This document shows, piece after piece, positions 36,186-51,100 of a stretch of 64,000 nucleotides of DNA. The stretch spans positions 434,001 through 498,000 of the forward strand of contig JAYKKR010000007.1 in NCBI GenBank assembly GCA_036971615.1, given 5' to 3'. The stretch is from Amyloporia xantha (taxonomy: Eukaryota; Basidiomycota; Agaricomycetes; Polyporales; Adustoporiaceae). The position numbers and the translations under genes were made by a program. The first letter of the stretch is position 1, and each line of letters opens with the position of its first letter. The notes below the pieces were generated by a model. It was not told the DNA's origin. It searched no databases and worked only from the letters and a program-made list of their open reading frames with translations.

Positions 36186-39100
36186 ATGGCTGACATCCAC
36201 GACCCCCTCTCGATCAACCTTGCAAAGCAAACTCGCGTTGTGCTTGCCCAAATTCCAAGCAGCTCTTCGCATGCTACGCTTCTTAGGGCGACAAACACCC
36301 GCTCTGAACTTTTAAACACTCTGTCTCGCCTGCTGGTACTGTCTACATTCACCAATGTTGTCGCGATCGCCTTCAGGCCCATTCTACTTGATCTATGCGC
36401 TCGGTGGCTGCACGACGACGAGAATGAGGATGAAAAATATGAGGCACTATGCTTTCTGCTAGAAGTGCATCCGGAGATATATCCGTGGGTGACTTAATGT
36501 ATTCGTACTCCGGATTGCTGAAAGCGAGACACATTCATTCAGAGTCTTCGCTGCATTTGTCCGCCGTCCAGGTCGAGAGCACGGTCCCTTACAATTTATC
36601 TCGGAGGTGCAATCAATCGAAACCGTTGATTCTCATCTCCTACATCGCAAGCTACTTGGCTACTACCGCATACTACAAGCAAATAAAACCCTTCCAGGGA
36701 CCCTATCGTGGCCATTGGCGCCGTTGTCCCGCCTCATATGGACCCCTCACCCTGATAACGGTGTACGTTTCCTCGCCATACGCTGTTATGCCTTACAGAC
36801 TGGCATGATGGAAGGGGAGAGGATGAAGCTGGAGAAGCAAGTCGTAGGAGATGTGGCAGACTCGGATTGTCCAATCGCGTATGGCACCAATCTAGATGGA
36901 AGTGGCGTACAACTGGACGGCTGGATTTTGCCAATGACAGAGGCGACACGAATCGTTGACGCTAGGAATGCTCACCTAGAACCGCAAGACTATTTTTCAT
37001 CTGAAGAACACGACTCACGTGAGCCTATTCATCCGGCAGAATTGAGGCAAGTTTGTGAAATCTATTTCTGTTGTTGGTAGCTGACTTTGTCATCTACACG
37101 CAGTCCACTAATTGTAAACATGCACGGAATTCTCATGTTCCGCTCATCAGCCGCCGCCTCTCCTCGAGCGACGCTAATTGAAACACCAACGGCCATACAG
37201 TCCCTACGGACTTTGGCAGTTTACCATTCACTCCGAGTTCCGACTATCTTGACATCCGCACCCTCCTGTGGAAAGTCACTTTTACTATCGCACTTAGCCC
37301 TCATCCTGCACCCAGAAGTTCATAATCAAATCATCACCATCCATCTTGCGGACACATCACTAGATGCACGTTCCCTCCTTGGGTCCTACATCTCGTCAAA
37401 TACGCGACCAGGCACCTTCGAATGGAAAGAAGGTGTCCTTGTCCGAGCAATGCGAGAAGGCAAGTGGGTTGTGTTTGAAGACATCGACCGAGCCGGGGCC
37501 GAGGTCCTTGGTGTCATCAAACCACTCGTCGAATCTCTTGGCTTAGACAAGTGGATCGGCGGCCGGGCAGTCCTCGAGGTGCCTAACCGCGGTGTTGTCG
37601 AAGCGGAAGACAGCTTCGCGATCTATGCGACGAGGTCTGTTACCCCATCAAGAAACGGGACATTCCCCAATCCGACGTTCTATGGCGCACACAAGTTCCA
37701 CGAGATGATAGTGCCGTCGCCGACTGCTGAGGACCTGCGACAGATGATCGATACTAAGTTCCACAGGCTGGCCGGCGTCGTTGCTCATGGATTGATCCAA
37801 CTGTGGGAGGCTGTAAGAGCTCTTGGGTCCGTACCTTCTGTGCGGGAGGTCGGGCTTTGTGAACTGGACAAACTGTGCGCGCGCATTGATAGCCTTCTCC
37901 CGAGGCAACAAACCATGGATGTCGACATCAAGCCCGACCAAGTCATGTCATTACCAGTCGTCTTTCCCAACCCGACGTTACGCGAGGACATATATCTCGA
38001 AGCTCGGGATGTCTTTTTCGGTGCAGGGGCGACTACCTCGTCAGCCCGTACGCACATGGAAGCTATCGCAGCTATAGTCGCAGAACACTTAGGTCTCTCG
38101 TCGGAAAGGCGAGATTGGCTTCTACATGCTCGAACGCCCGATTACGACGTGGAGCAGGACGTCAACGGAAGGACTACCGCTGTGCGAGTGGGACGGACGC
38201 GTCTTCTTACACGTCCCTCGAAATTGCAGATTGCCCTTCCTGCTTCTCGTCCATTTGCCATGCACAGGCCGGCAGTACAGTTACTAGCTCGCGTTGCAAC
38301 GGCGGTCTCCAATGGAGAGCCAGTACTTCTTACGGGAGAGACCGGTACAGGAAAGACCAGTGCTATCACGCATCTGGCGTCGCTCCTCAACCGAAATCTT
38401 GTGTCGTTGAACATGTCCAACCAGACGGAGTCATCCGACCTCATTGGCGGGTTCAAGCCTGTGGACGCGCGTGTCCCTGGCATGGAGTTGCAAGAGCGAT
38501 TCTTGGAGCTCTTCGGAGCTACGTTCAGCAGGAAGAGGAACGTGAAATTCGAGGAGTCGGTGAGGAAAGCCGTTCAAGGCGGCCACTGGAAGAGAGCAGT
38601 GGGATTATGGAAGGAGTCGGCCAAGCTCGCTAGGGAGAAGATACAAGCCAAGGTCTCCCAGGAGAACAGGTATGCTATACGCTCCTAGCCTTTATGCTGC
38701 CTACTGATGTGCTTTTTCACAGCGCGGCAACCATCAGGGACGAAGGGACACCTCGGAAAAGACGTAAAGTGGAAGAAGGGGGAATTAGCGTCCGCGGTAC
38801 TGCTTGGGACTCCTTTGAACATGACGTCCAGGTGTTTGAGGTGCAACATTTGCATAGCAGTAGCAAATTTGCCTTTGCGTTTGTTGAAGGGTTGCTTGTG
38901 AAAGCATTGCGATCTGGTGACTGGTGAGTTGTTCGGACCGTAAGCTGCCTAGCGAGGCGTTGCTGACTGCCTTCATTGCAGGGTACTCCTTGATGAAGTC
39001 AATTTGGCAAGTCCTGAAACGCTGGAGTGCATCTCGGCTCTTCTTCAGGGGCCTTCTGAATCGATCACATTGACAGAGCAAGGGTCCCTAGAGCCGGTAC

Positions 39101-42100
39101 CTCGACATCCGGAGTTTCGTCTCTTCGCATGCATGAATCCAGCTACAGATGTCGGAAAGCGAGATCTGCCGCCCAACATTCGATCCCGTTTCACCGAAAT
39201 AGATGTGCCTCCCCCAGATGCTGACAGAGAAACACTGCTTAGCATCGTAGAACAATACATCGGCGGTTCTGCTGTGGGTGACAAACGTTCTATTGCAGAT
39301 ATTGCGGACTTCTATCTCGCCGTTAAGCAATTGGCGAATGATCGCAAGATTGCCGATGGTTCCAATCATCGACCACATTACAGTATGCGCACACTAGCCC
39401 GTGCATTGACGTTCGCTGCCGACATAGCTGGTACTTATTCATTGAGAAGGGCGTTGTGGGAAGGATGCCTCATGACTTTCACGATGGTCCTGGACGAGCC
39501 CAGCGCTGCCATCGTTACCAGTCTTGCCCAGACACACTTACTTGCAGGCGTACGCAATCCGAATTCCTTGTTGGCTCGGGAGCCTGCAGCACCAAAATCA
39601 CCCGAGGCGTACTTGAAGTTGGGTCCGTTCCACCTCGAACGAGGACCACTACCTGAGGACCCTGTTGACAATTACATCATGACCCCTTCGGTACAACGGA
39701 AACTCATAGATCTTGCGCGTATTATTTCAGCCAAAAGATTCCCCGTACTCATTGAAGGCCCAACATCCAGTGGCAAGACCAGCTCGATCGCCTACCTTGC
39801 GAAGAGGACTGGCCATCGTTTCGTGCGGATCAATAATCATGAACACACGGACATCCAAGAGTATCTCGGCTCGTACGTTTCCGACCCTGTAACTGGCAAG
39901 CTTGTCTTTAAGGATGGTCTTTTGGTCCGGGCCTTACGTCGCGGTGATTGGATCGTATTGGACGAACTCAACCTGGCACCTACCGATGTACTTGAAGCTC
40001 TCAACCGCCTGCTTGACGATAACAGAGAGCTAGTCATACCAGAAACTCAGGAAATAGTACGACCGCATCCCCAATTCATGCTGTTCGCCACCCAGAATCC
40101 TCCAGGCCTCTACGCTGGCCGGAAGGTTTTATCCCGGGCATTCCGAAACAGGTTCCTGGAGGTCCATTTTGATGATGTCCCTCAAGCTGAGCTGGAAACT
40201 ATCCTCTGTCAGCGATGTCGGATAGCACCATCGTACGGTCAGCGCATCGTATCCGTTTTCCAGGAACTGCAGAAACGGAGGCAGTCGAGTCGAGTTTTCG
40301 AAAGCAAGCACGGCTTCGCAACTCTTCGTGATCTTTTCAGATGGGCTGAACGGGACGCTGTGGGTTACCAGGAATTGGCTGAGAACGGCTTCATGCTGCT
40401 CGCTGAACGTACGCGTCGTGCGGACGATAAGGCTGTTGTTAAAGACGTCATTGAATCAATCATGAAGGTTCGCATCGACGAGAAGTGTCTGTACGACTTG
40501 CATCGCTCCAACCTTTCCGAGTTTCTTGGCTGTCCTGTTCCATCAAACACCCACCTGGTATGGACTTCGGCCATGCAACGCATCTTCATTCTGGTCGCTC
40601 GTGCATTGCGGTTCAATGAACCCGTTCTTCTGGTCGGGGAGACAGGTTGTGGCAAGACATCTGTTTGCCAGCTGTACGCAGGATTAGTTGCCAAACAGCT
40701 GCGTGCCGTAAATTGTCACCAAAATACAGAGACTGCGGATCTCATTGGCGGTCTCAGACCAATACGCAATCGATCGGCTGTGGAGGCTGAGGTATCACGT
40801 CAGGTGTTGCATACTTTGGAGGCTATGGGTATCACAGATGGCGGCAGTGATCCGGATTCCTTACTTGCGACTATCGATCGACTCATAAAATCAAGCAGTG
40901 TTGATACTGCCACACTCAATGCGTTACAAGAAATTCGGTCAAAGTTGCAAAGGTTGGCGGCGATGTTCGAATGGCATGACGGTCCGCTTGTTGAGGCGAT
41001 GAGTCAGGGGGATGTGTTCCTGCTCGATGAGATATCTCTAGCGGATGACTCAGTCCTGGAACGTCTGAACAGTGTTCTCGAACCCGAGCGAACTATTGTC
41101 CTCGCTGAGCGGGGTGGCGACAATTCGGAAATACCCTCTGTCAGAGCGGTTGATGGATTCAGGCTTGTCGCGACCATGAATCCAGGAGGTGATTATGGCA
41201 AGAAAGAGTTATCTCCGGCTCTGAGGAATAGGTTCACGGAAATATGGGTCCCTGCTCTCACCGATCGCCATGATTTCGAAGGCATCGTTGATGGCCTTTG
41301 GAGCCACGATTGTCTCAGGGTTCATACTCCCTTGGTGTTAGATTTCGTCGAATGGCTTTCAACTCAGGCAGCTGATCGTTCTCTCATGAATGTCCGAGAC
41401 ATCCTGGTATGTCAACTCTTCCATATACCTATAAACCGTTAATCATCCTTGCACACTTACTAGGCATGGGTCCATTTCACTAACACTGTGTATCTCTCGA
41501 GCGATAGACTAATGTCGGTGAACGAAATCTTTGTGAGTAATCTCTGAAGTCTTGAAGGCCATTGCTCACGCATGACTAGCATCATGCCGCCCACATGACA
41601 TTCCTGGATGGGATAGGATCAATGTCACAATTCGCCACATTTTCGCGAGAAGCACTGGCAAAGCTGCGATCAGACGCCCTGTTGAAGTTGCAAGAACTTG
41701 TCCCGATCTCAGAAGACACATACCACCTTGATCCGTGTGATCAGACCACAACTGTTGGCTTGGGGCCCTTTTCAATCGCACGTGGACCGGCAGCGTGTCT
41801 CCTAGACAAGTTCAGTCTTCAAGCACCAACCACTCGGGACAACATGATGCGTGTCATTAGGGCCTGCCAATTGCATAAGCCCGTGCTACTGGAAGGTAGT
41901 CCTGGTGTCGGGAAGACAAGTATAATCACAGCTCTCGCCAATCTATGTGGATACAAGCTCTGCCGTATAAATCTGTCCGACCAGACGGATTTATCTGATT
42001 TGTTCGGCTCCGATTTACCTGTTGAAGGTGGTCGTCCCGGGCAGTTCGCTTGGAAAGACGCAGATTTTCTCAGGGCCTTACAAGAGGGTCATTGGGTATT

Positions 42101-45100
42101 ATTGGACGAGATGAATCTAGCGCCACAGGCCATTCTGGAGGGTCTCAATTCAATCCTCGATCATCGTGGCACCGTCTATATCCCGGAATTGGGTCGTTCT
42201 TTCGTGCGCCATCCCTCCTTTCGCATTTTCGCTGCACAAAACCCTTTACATCAGGGTGGTGGCCGCAAAGGCCTTCCGCGATCATTCCTCAATCGCTTCA
42301 CCAAAGTTTACGTCCAGGAACTAACAGTCGAAGATATCCTTCTCATTTGCCAAACTCTGTTCCAGGACTACTCTGAAGAACTACTCCGTAATATGATACA
42401 CTACACGGCACGGCTGAACGACGACGTAATGACGAAACGATCATTCGCTAGGGAAGGGGCTCCTTGGGAGTTTAATCTTCGTGATGTCATCAGATGGGGT
42501 ACATTGTTGAAGGCGTCCGGCTCCCAGCTTCATCCTGCGCAATTTCTTCCAACTATATTTCTTCAGCGGTTCAGGACCAGTGCCGATCGAACACAGGCAC
42601 GTCACCTGTTCGACAGCATTTTTGCGGACTATCCCCAGCCTCCACTTCTGCGCCCATCGCTTTCGCCATCCTACTTTCATATAGGTAATTTTTTCATTGC
42701 TCGGGAAGGTTCTGCGAGAGGTCGTCGTTGCGGGCGCATTCTCCAGGCACGATCAGCAACTCTGGAGGCTGTTGGCACTTCCTGCTTGCATGGCTGGTTA
42801 TCTATACTAACGGGACCACACGACAGCGGAAAGACCGATTCAGTACGTATGATGGCCCAGTTCTGTGGTAAGACCATGCGAGAGATATCGATTAACAGTG
42901 CGACGGACGCGGCAGACCTGCTGGGTGGATTCGAGGCCGTCGATACCGCATCCCGCACGCGAAATATCGTCCAGAACGTCCTCTCGTTCTTCGACAAGGT
43001 GTCAAGTCGCGCAAGTGGCTCACAGATACAAGCCGTTGCGCTTTACGACAAGTTGATATCGACTGTCAATGGGACCTTTCCCGATGCAGATTTTCGTCAC
43101 GATCTCACGTCAGCTGAATTGCTCCTTGATAGATTGGAAAATCTATCCGAGATAGAGTTAGTGCAGCGAGAAGCCCTCAAAGAAGGATTAAAAAGTACAA
43201 CAAATGTGATCGGTCAGGCAGGTGGCCTGGAATGGGTCGATGGACCTCTTGTGCGCGCTCTAAAAGAGGGTCACTGGCTCCTGCTCGATGGTGCTAATAT
43301 GTGCAACGCATCCGTTCTGGACCGTTTGAATTCTCTATGTGAGACAGACGGCGTTCTGGTGTTGAATGAGAGGGGCCAAGTTCACGGAGAGGTCCAGACG
43401 ATCAAGCCTCATCCAGATTTTCGTCTTTTCATGTGCGTTGACCCGCAGCAGGGCGAGTTGTCGCGCGCTATGCGTAATCGTGGAATAGAGGTTGCCCTTG
43501 TAGACGCTCCCACTCAAGAGGATCAAACAAGAATACTGGACCACCTTCGTCTTCCCACAGCTCTTGGCACATCAGACACCAAAATATCGGCATTCGTATA
43601 TGAGATTGTCCGGCGGGGAGGTGGTGTCCACCCCGTTATCGCATCGAGAGACACCTGTGGACTGCCTAGTGGTCAATTTCTGGGCGAAGACTGCGCAATT
43701 TCTTGGGTGACCGACCTGCTACCCTCTTTGCACCTTTTCTTATCCCTGAATCCTACGGACCGCCGTGCTGCGACGTATTTTACTTCCAGTGTCTTAGTGC
43801 CCTTCTATATACCCTATCTAGCTCGTCATCTTGCTTCATTGTCCTCAGAAGTCAAGCAACACGTTAAAATTATCATATCCATGCTTCGCACTTTTCCCGA
43901 AACGCGCCTGTTCCATCTAATTGTTCAGCTCCAAGAAGATTATAGCCGATCAAGAGAGATGCCTATCGAGTTTATGCTATGTCAGGTTAGTCCGATATTT
44001 TCATTACCCGACGCATTGTCATTGTAGAAACCTTTCACTAATGCTCGTGCCACGATATCTAGCAATTAAACACTCTTCCCGTCGGTTCCTCAGAGGGGAG
44101 GAGACCGTCTTGTGCGCAGTTCGACTTCTCGCCACACTACAGCTTGATGAAGAATTTGGGAATATGCTGAACGTCAATGATTCGGGATGGTCGGCGCACG
44201 ACATCGCACAAACCGCTATCGATGATAGGCGGATGCAAACAGCAAGCGCAGTCAAGTCGTTCTTGAATGAAGTGCGGAACTCAGGGCACGCTGTCCTCAG
44301 TAGCCTGGACACCAGATCCTCCACGAAAGAGGTATGTGAGACATCAGTTCACCTGATCTCGCTTACCCGAGTTCTGAAAGGTGCACATACATGCGATGAT
44401 TCAACTCCTTACACATTGCTATCACCTAAGGAATGCTGCGACACCCCCTCTCGACTACTCCGCGGTTCAGATCATTGTTCAATTGATCCTGGACATCCTT
44501 AGGCAACACTCCCATTTATTTGCTGATGTCGAGTCTCACGCGCAAGCCCTGGACGGCATCGTGTCACCGAAGTCCGGCCTCGGTTTGACCAACCTATGGT
44601 CTTCGCTACTCAATATAGAAATCCCAGACAACCGCGTGATACAAGTTCAACGTTTACAGGCTGTAGGAAGCAGGCTGGTCAACTCTCAAGACAAAATAGG
44701 TATATTCAGTGCTAGACTATATCTCTTGGAGCTGACCGTATTCCAGAACGTTCCCCTCGACTCCTTGAAGTCATGGCAATGTGGACGTTGCCAAAAGCTT
44801 TATCCGCCATTGAGGAGCAAGATCTCAGCTATTTGACTGAACAAATAATAGAGGTGAGTGCTTTTGTCGCGTGGTACGTCCGTTCCTCATCATCTCGGTC
44901 ACAGGGATTGCCGGAAGGCGATGCGCCATTAAGTGTCGAGCATAATTCGCATCTGGATGATTTCTCGCTTACAATGGAATTGGGCGTTCTTCAATCGATT
45001 CTCGGAGATGACAGTTGCGATTTGCCCAAGGTATTTTCTCCGATTCATTCCGAGCGATAGATATTAACGCCGGACTGCTCCAGTCTTGTATCGCCATATT

Positions 45101-48100
45101 GAAAGAGTGGATAGACTACGGGTGTCGGTATCTCAGATTGACACCTCTGGTATCTTATCGTCAGCTGCTATGGGCATGTGATACGAAAGATGGTAGGTTC
45201 GTGTCTAGCAGCATTGCTCGATACATTTTGATCGGCCAAGCAGCCAGGCTTCAGTATACAGCAAGATCCCACAAACAATGGCTAGAAGCAATCTGGAAAA
45301 TGTCTTCTGTAGGCGAGGTATGTCAAATGTGGTGCTATCCTATAACTATCAATAACATCATAAATGAATAGGTCAGAGGGCCTTCCACCTTGTTCCTTCC
45401 CGTTGAATTATATGGAACCGTTCTCGATGGGTGAGAATACATCATAGACCACCCACTACCAAGCTCATAATTTGTGCAGTGTCCTCAAACAGAAATCGTT
45501 GAAAGTCCTAGGATTCTATGAGAGCTCGTTACTGCGCCGCATCATTTCGTATTCCACATCTTCTCTCCATCATGGCACAACTCGGGTAGCACAGGTTGTG
45601 GCATTGCTCCTTCAGGCTATCATGATGGTATCTTTCCCTTCTTTTAAGATTCGACATTCGCTAATTATGTCTGCTAGATCTCATCGTGCTTCAGGGGCTC
45701 ATCTGATGTTCAAGACGATATGAATGGCACTTGCGCGGACGCTGTCTCGTCTTCCTCGATCTCCGACATTGTGACACGTCTGGACCAAGACACAAACACT
45801 GCGCTCGCTGACAGCTTCAGACGACACTTACGCTCAGCTCTCCTGCACCTTGAAGCTTCCTTACAAACTCCAGGTCGCTCACTCTTCAGGAATTTGGGTC
45901 GTTGTTGGATTGCAATTGGTAGACTGGTGCTTGATCTATACGTTCCAGATATACCCATCGATCCCGCCGCCATGAAACAATGCGCCAATGATCTCTGGAA
46001 GGCCGAACGGAATATGCTGGCCGCTGAGCTTCAGCTTCACACACAGCACGAATCACGCGCTGGTGGACGTCACAGCAATGTCTCTATCCGTCGCCTAAAC
46101 GCGATGCTGCTCGATGCGGAGGAACACGTCAACGACGTCTCCACGGCGCCCTACTCGCCACGTAGTGACATAGCGCGACTGCATTCCTTTTGGGCGGAAG
46201 TTCTGCAGCTCGTAGCGCAGGCCATCCCTCCTTTGAGGATCGAAGCGATAGCTGCAGATCTGGAAACTCGAGATAATCATGCTCTGATGCGCGAGCAGAT
46301 CATTCAAGAATCCCTGACCGCTTTCAATCAGCGACTCCGCACGGTGTATCCAGATCTCCTCGATCTGAGCGGACCGATACAACTTGCCCTTCTTCACATC
46401 AAATTGGGATTGCGCTTGCTCGCGGACGCATCAAGCCGTTCGGATTCGTCCTCAGACAACGAGGTCGCCATAGCAGCAGCATTGGTGGCTTTTCCGTCTG
46501 TCAGGAGTGCGGAATTACTACTCCGTCATGCCCAAGCTCCCCACTTGTTCACTTCTGTGATCACATCACTGTTGGCAAAACTTGCAGGCATTGCTCTCGA
46601 GATATCTTTAGGCGTCGACGTGCGGACCCATACGTGGCAAGTAGAGGCGTTGTACGAACAAGCCTTCGGTTTATGGTCGCTCGAACGAGCAAGGAATGAG
46701 GAAGCCGACCGCGAAGCGCACTCACTGTATCGTCAGAACAAGACCGAGAACATTGCAATCACCGACGCCGATTTAGAGGAACAAGACTTCTTGACCATGT
46801 TTCCCCAATTCGAAGACCTCTTTACTCCAGTTGCGACATCGGGCATAGGCGCTTCTCCAAAACCATCTGTCTCGATAGATCCCTCTCACAGCACGCGCCT
46901 TGGCGAGATGCATTTGCATCTCTTTGGTCGCAGTACCAATTCCTTACATCTCTCAGATATTTCGACTATGTTCACAGAAATCCGACGATCCCTGATTACC
47001 ACTCTACTCGAGTCCGGAGTGTCTGTTTTGCCAGAAAGTCTAGATATTGATAGTCGACCATTTCAGATTGGCTTGCTCCATGACAGATTGTCCAGATTGC
47101 ACAGGAACTCTCGTGAAATCGACATCCAATACAACTTTTACCTCGACCCGAATGTACGAGAGATCCAGAGGGCGGTAGAGATGATTTGCGTCCTTCGCAG
47201 CCGGCTTGATTCTTTGGTCCACGATTGGCCGGATCAGATGGTACTCCAGCATCTTCGTGGCCTCTGCGATACTATCCTAAATTTTGATCTGGCCAGTCCT
47301 GTTGCTAAAATTCTGTCAGCCCTAGAACACCTACTCCTTCAGATTGACGATTGGGAGATGTACTCCTGCAGGACCAATACTCTCAAGAGCTACCAGCAAA
47401 GTTTGGTCGGGCTCGTGGTAGAATGGCGGCGCCTGGAACTAGCATCTTGGCAGGGTTTATTACAGACTCAGGCAACAGCCTTTGCCAACGGAGCTTTCGA
47501 TTGGTGGTTCCGGTTATACGAAGCTCTTGTCAAGGGGGCTATCTCTGCTGCCAGTGAGGAAGAAGAAGATAATGGCGCTTGTTCCCGATACCTGGATGGG
47601 CTTGTTCCTTTGGTAGACGAGTATGTCACCTCAAGCCCAATGGGACAATATCAAACGCGCCTCGATCTCCTTTCCAGTTTCGCTGCGTATCTGCGCCAGC
47701 TCGTGGTTGGGAAGGCGGAACGCTTGAAGTTGACATTAGACAGTGTGCGTCGAGTCCTGGAATTTACGGTGCGCTATTATGGTCAATTTGCTCATGCGAT
47801 AGACGTTGCATTGTCCGGCCGACAATCCGAATTGGAGAAAGAGATTCGTAATTTCATCAAGTTAGCCAGTTGGAAGGATATCAACGTGCACGCTCTCAAG
47901 CAAAGCGCTCAAAAGACGCATAGACAACTTTATAAATGTGTTCGAAAGTTTCGCGATGTCCTGCAAAGCCCGGTCACTCCAATGTTCAAAATCACGGTCG
48001 AAAAGACACGGGAACAAAACTCACATATCCAAGATCCTGCTCCCTCTCTCCCCGTTGAGGTTCACTTCCCCCAGGCTACCTCTCGTTCAGAATTGCCGCC

Positions 48101-51100
48101 TCATCTCATGAACATAGGTAAGACCTACAGGGCTTTTGAAAGGCTGATAGCCAGCCGCCTCGCAAGTCGAATTTCATTGTCGTCCAGTGACATCGATGAC
48201 CTCGCAGTAGATATCATCACGACTTCTGAGGCTCTAGCGAAGTCCCCAATTGCTCCCAATCTCACTGCCCCCCAACGCCAAAGCTTTCAAAAGTCGTTGT
48301 TGACACAGAAGAGGAGAGCCTGGAGTGATCTCCTGAAGGAATTGAAACGAATCGGGTTCGCAGCTAACGTAAAACCGGAAGTTCTTCACCGACTGCGAAG
48401 TCCACGTTGGCTCAGAGAGCAGGAGCTGGCGGCGTCTGGAAAGGGAGAAGATTATGTGTATCGTTTGGCAAGCACACTTCCCGATTTGAGGGCTGCACTT
48501 TCTAGTCATCACCAGGACGTCAACGCAAGAGAGCTGCAGCGTGGTATCATGCTCCTTGAGTCCGGTTTTTCGATAGCGTTAGAGAGTCAACGCTGGTACG
48601 TTCGCTCTAATGATATTGTAGATATGATCTGCTCTGCTAAGTCCGTTCATCCACAGCACTACGCAAGCTTCTGTTGCTTGTAAACAGCTTCAAGGTGTGA
48701 TCTCGCGCTTGCATATGTTGTCGTCCAGTCGAGTGGTTGGCTCTGGCTGCGATGTACAGGAACAAGTCATGGGCCTCAGAAACATTATTTTCAAACTCGT
48801 GCACGCACTCGAAGAGATGCACCAGCAATTACGAGACTATGAGGCGCACGTCCATACGCCTAATTCTGGGCAGACGCTGAGTGAAATGCAGCTCTTCGTC
48901 GAATCGTCACAGGCCCTATCCAAACGTCTGTCCCAAGCCGTTAAAGATATCTCATTAACATCATTGCCAATTTTGCTGGAAGGTATGGCTTATTTCGCGT
49001 CAATGGACCATGAGCTAATGCGAAGTGCACAGACGAACACATCTTGGTGATGGAAGCGTTGGAACACGTTTCAGCGACGCTAACTGTGCTTCGTCGTTGG
49101 GCTACAAGCGGAAATCCTACAGGCTACTATGCCACTGCCGTGACGGCCTGGCTTGAAGGATCGTCTTTCCCGATTCTGCTTGGACATGACGGTGACAGTA
49201 CCGACCACACAACTTTTCTGATTGATACCCTCTTGATAAACATGCAAAATGTCATGCCCCTGTTTCCCGCGAAGACCGAATCACCAGGAGAGAGTAAGGA
49301 CGACTTCGTTCGTCGGGAACATCGTTTCATCCTGCAATTGACACGTGCACTCAATCTCGACGCTGTCCTCGACTGTTCAAACGTCGTTTTGAGGGAGATT
49401 GCTCTCTGCTCGGAGGAAGAAATGCGAAACAGGGTGCAGCGACTTCTGCCATTCCTTGAAAGATACGCGTATTTCGTTGAACAACAATTGTTACGCCAAA
49501 GCGAATGGACGAAAGCGTTGTTGAAACTCGACTACGTGATTTCTTCTATAATGCTCACCGTTGCCCGAGAAGGGTTCTGCAAACCTCCCGAAAGTGATGA
49601 GTCAGGGTCAGGTGAAGGAGCTGAGATCGACACGGACGGTACTGGTCTTGGAGAAGGTGCCGGGGGCGAGAATGTCAGCAAAGAGATTCAAGACGAAGGT
49701 CAAGTTGAGGGTCTTCGAGGTGAGGAGGGGGAAACTGATGAACAGGAAGAGAGAGCAGAGGACGGGAACGCCATAGAGATGAGCGAGGACATGGGAGGGG
49801 AATTGCAAGATATCCCAGATGCTGAATCGGAGCCAGAAGGGGAAGGAGACCAAGAGAGCGAAGCAGATCACGATGAACAAGTGGACAAGCTGGATGCTTC
49901 AGATCCTTCGGCGGTCGACGAGAAGCTATGGGGAGATGAGTCAGGTCCACAAGATTCCGAGGAAGGCGGGACTGTCAATCAGGATCATTCTCGCGGGAAT
50001 CAGTCTTCAGAGTCAGAAATGGTAGCCAAGGATGAGCAGAGCGGCAACAAGAAAGACGATGCAGATCCAAGACATGATGATCCAGACGTTGATGTTCCCG
50101 AAGGGCTAGATCAGGAAGAGGTTGAAGGCGAGGTTGAGGGCGAGGGCGAGGGCAAGGGCGAGGGCGAGGTGGAAGAAGACGCGAACGATGGCCATGAAGG
50201 CGCACCTCTTGACGATTACATTCAGGATGCGAACACTCTTGAGCTCCCTGACGACATGAACCTCGATAGCACTGCTGATGCACAGGAGCAGATTCCCGAG
50301 GATGATGTAGGTACGGAGGATATAGAAGAGCCGGATGAATCCGTACGTCCTGTCGAGGAGGGAGGCGAAGCCCAAGATCAGTCAGACGTGGAATCTGTTG
50401 TTCAAAGTGATTCTGGGAACATCGATGCCATGGAAGGAAAGCATGATCAACCTCCCACCCCAGACGAAGAGAGCGAACAAGCTGTGGCTCAGCCTGATCT
50501 TCACAAACAAGGCGAAGGCGAAGATAACAGCGGAGCGTCTCAGGGTGTTGGTGCTACATCTGAAGTTGGGGAAAATGGAATGGACATGAATGCCACTGCT
50601 ACTCAGGAAACCAATAGCGGTCTCGAGATCTCCCCCCAAGATGGCGGTGCTAGCTCAGGCACACAACCCGCCGATAAACAGTGAGTACTCTATGTCTTCT
50701 TATCGACTAAGGAAGGTTTTAAATACTCCACAGGTCGTCGGAAATTCCTCAGGATGAGACTAATCGTCAAGGCGGCGGCGACGGTTCTACAGGGCGGACT
50801 GAGCAGGGAGATGCATCTACGGGATCAGAGACGCGCCAGTCAACCAACAATCCTCTTCGCAGTCTTGGCGATAGTCTACGAGAGATCAGTCGGCAGATTC
50901 ATGACATCCTGGATAGTGGAGGTCCCAGCGATCAAGTAGGGCAGACCAAGGCCGAGCCGTCGTCTCAGATGGAATATTTACACCCAGATGATACTGAAGA
51001 CGATTTGCAAGCTTTAGGACCTGCTATGCATGAAGACTCGGCCAGATTAGAGGAGCTCAACTTCATCGATAACACATCACAGTCTGAGGATATAAACATG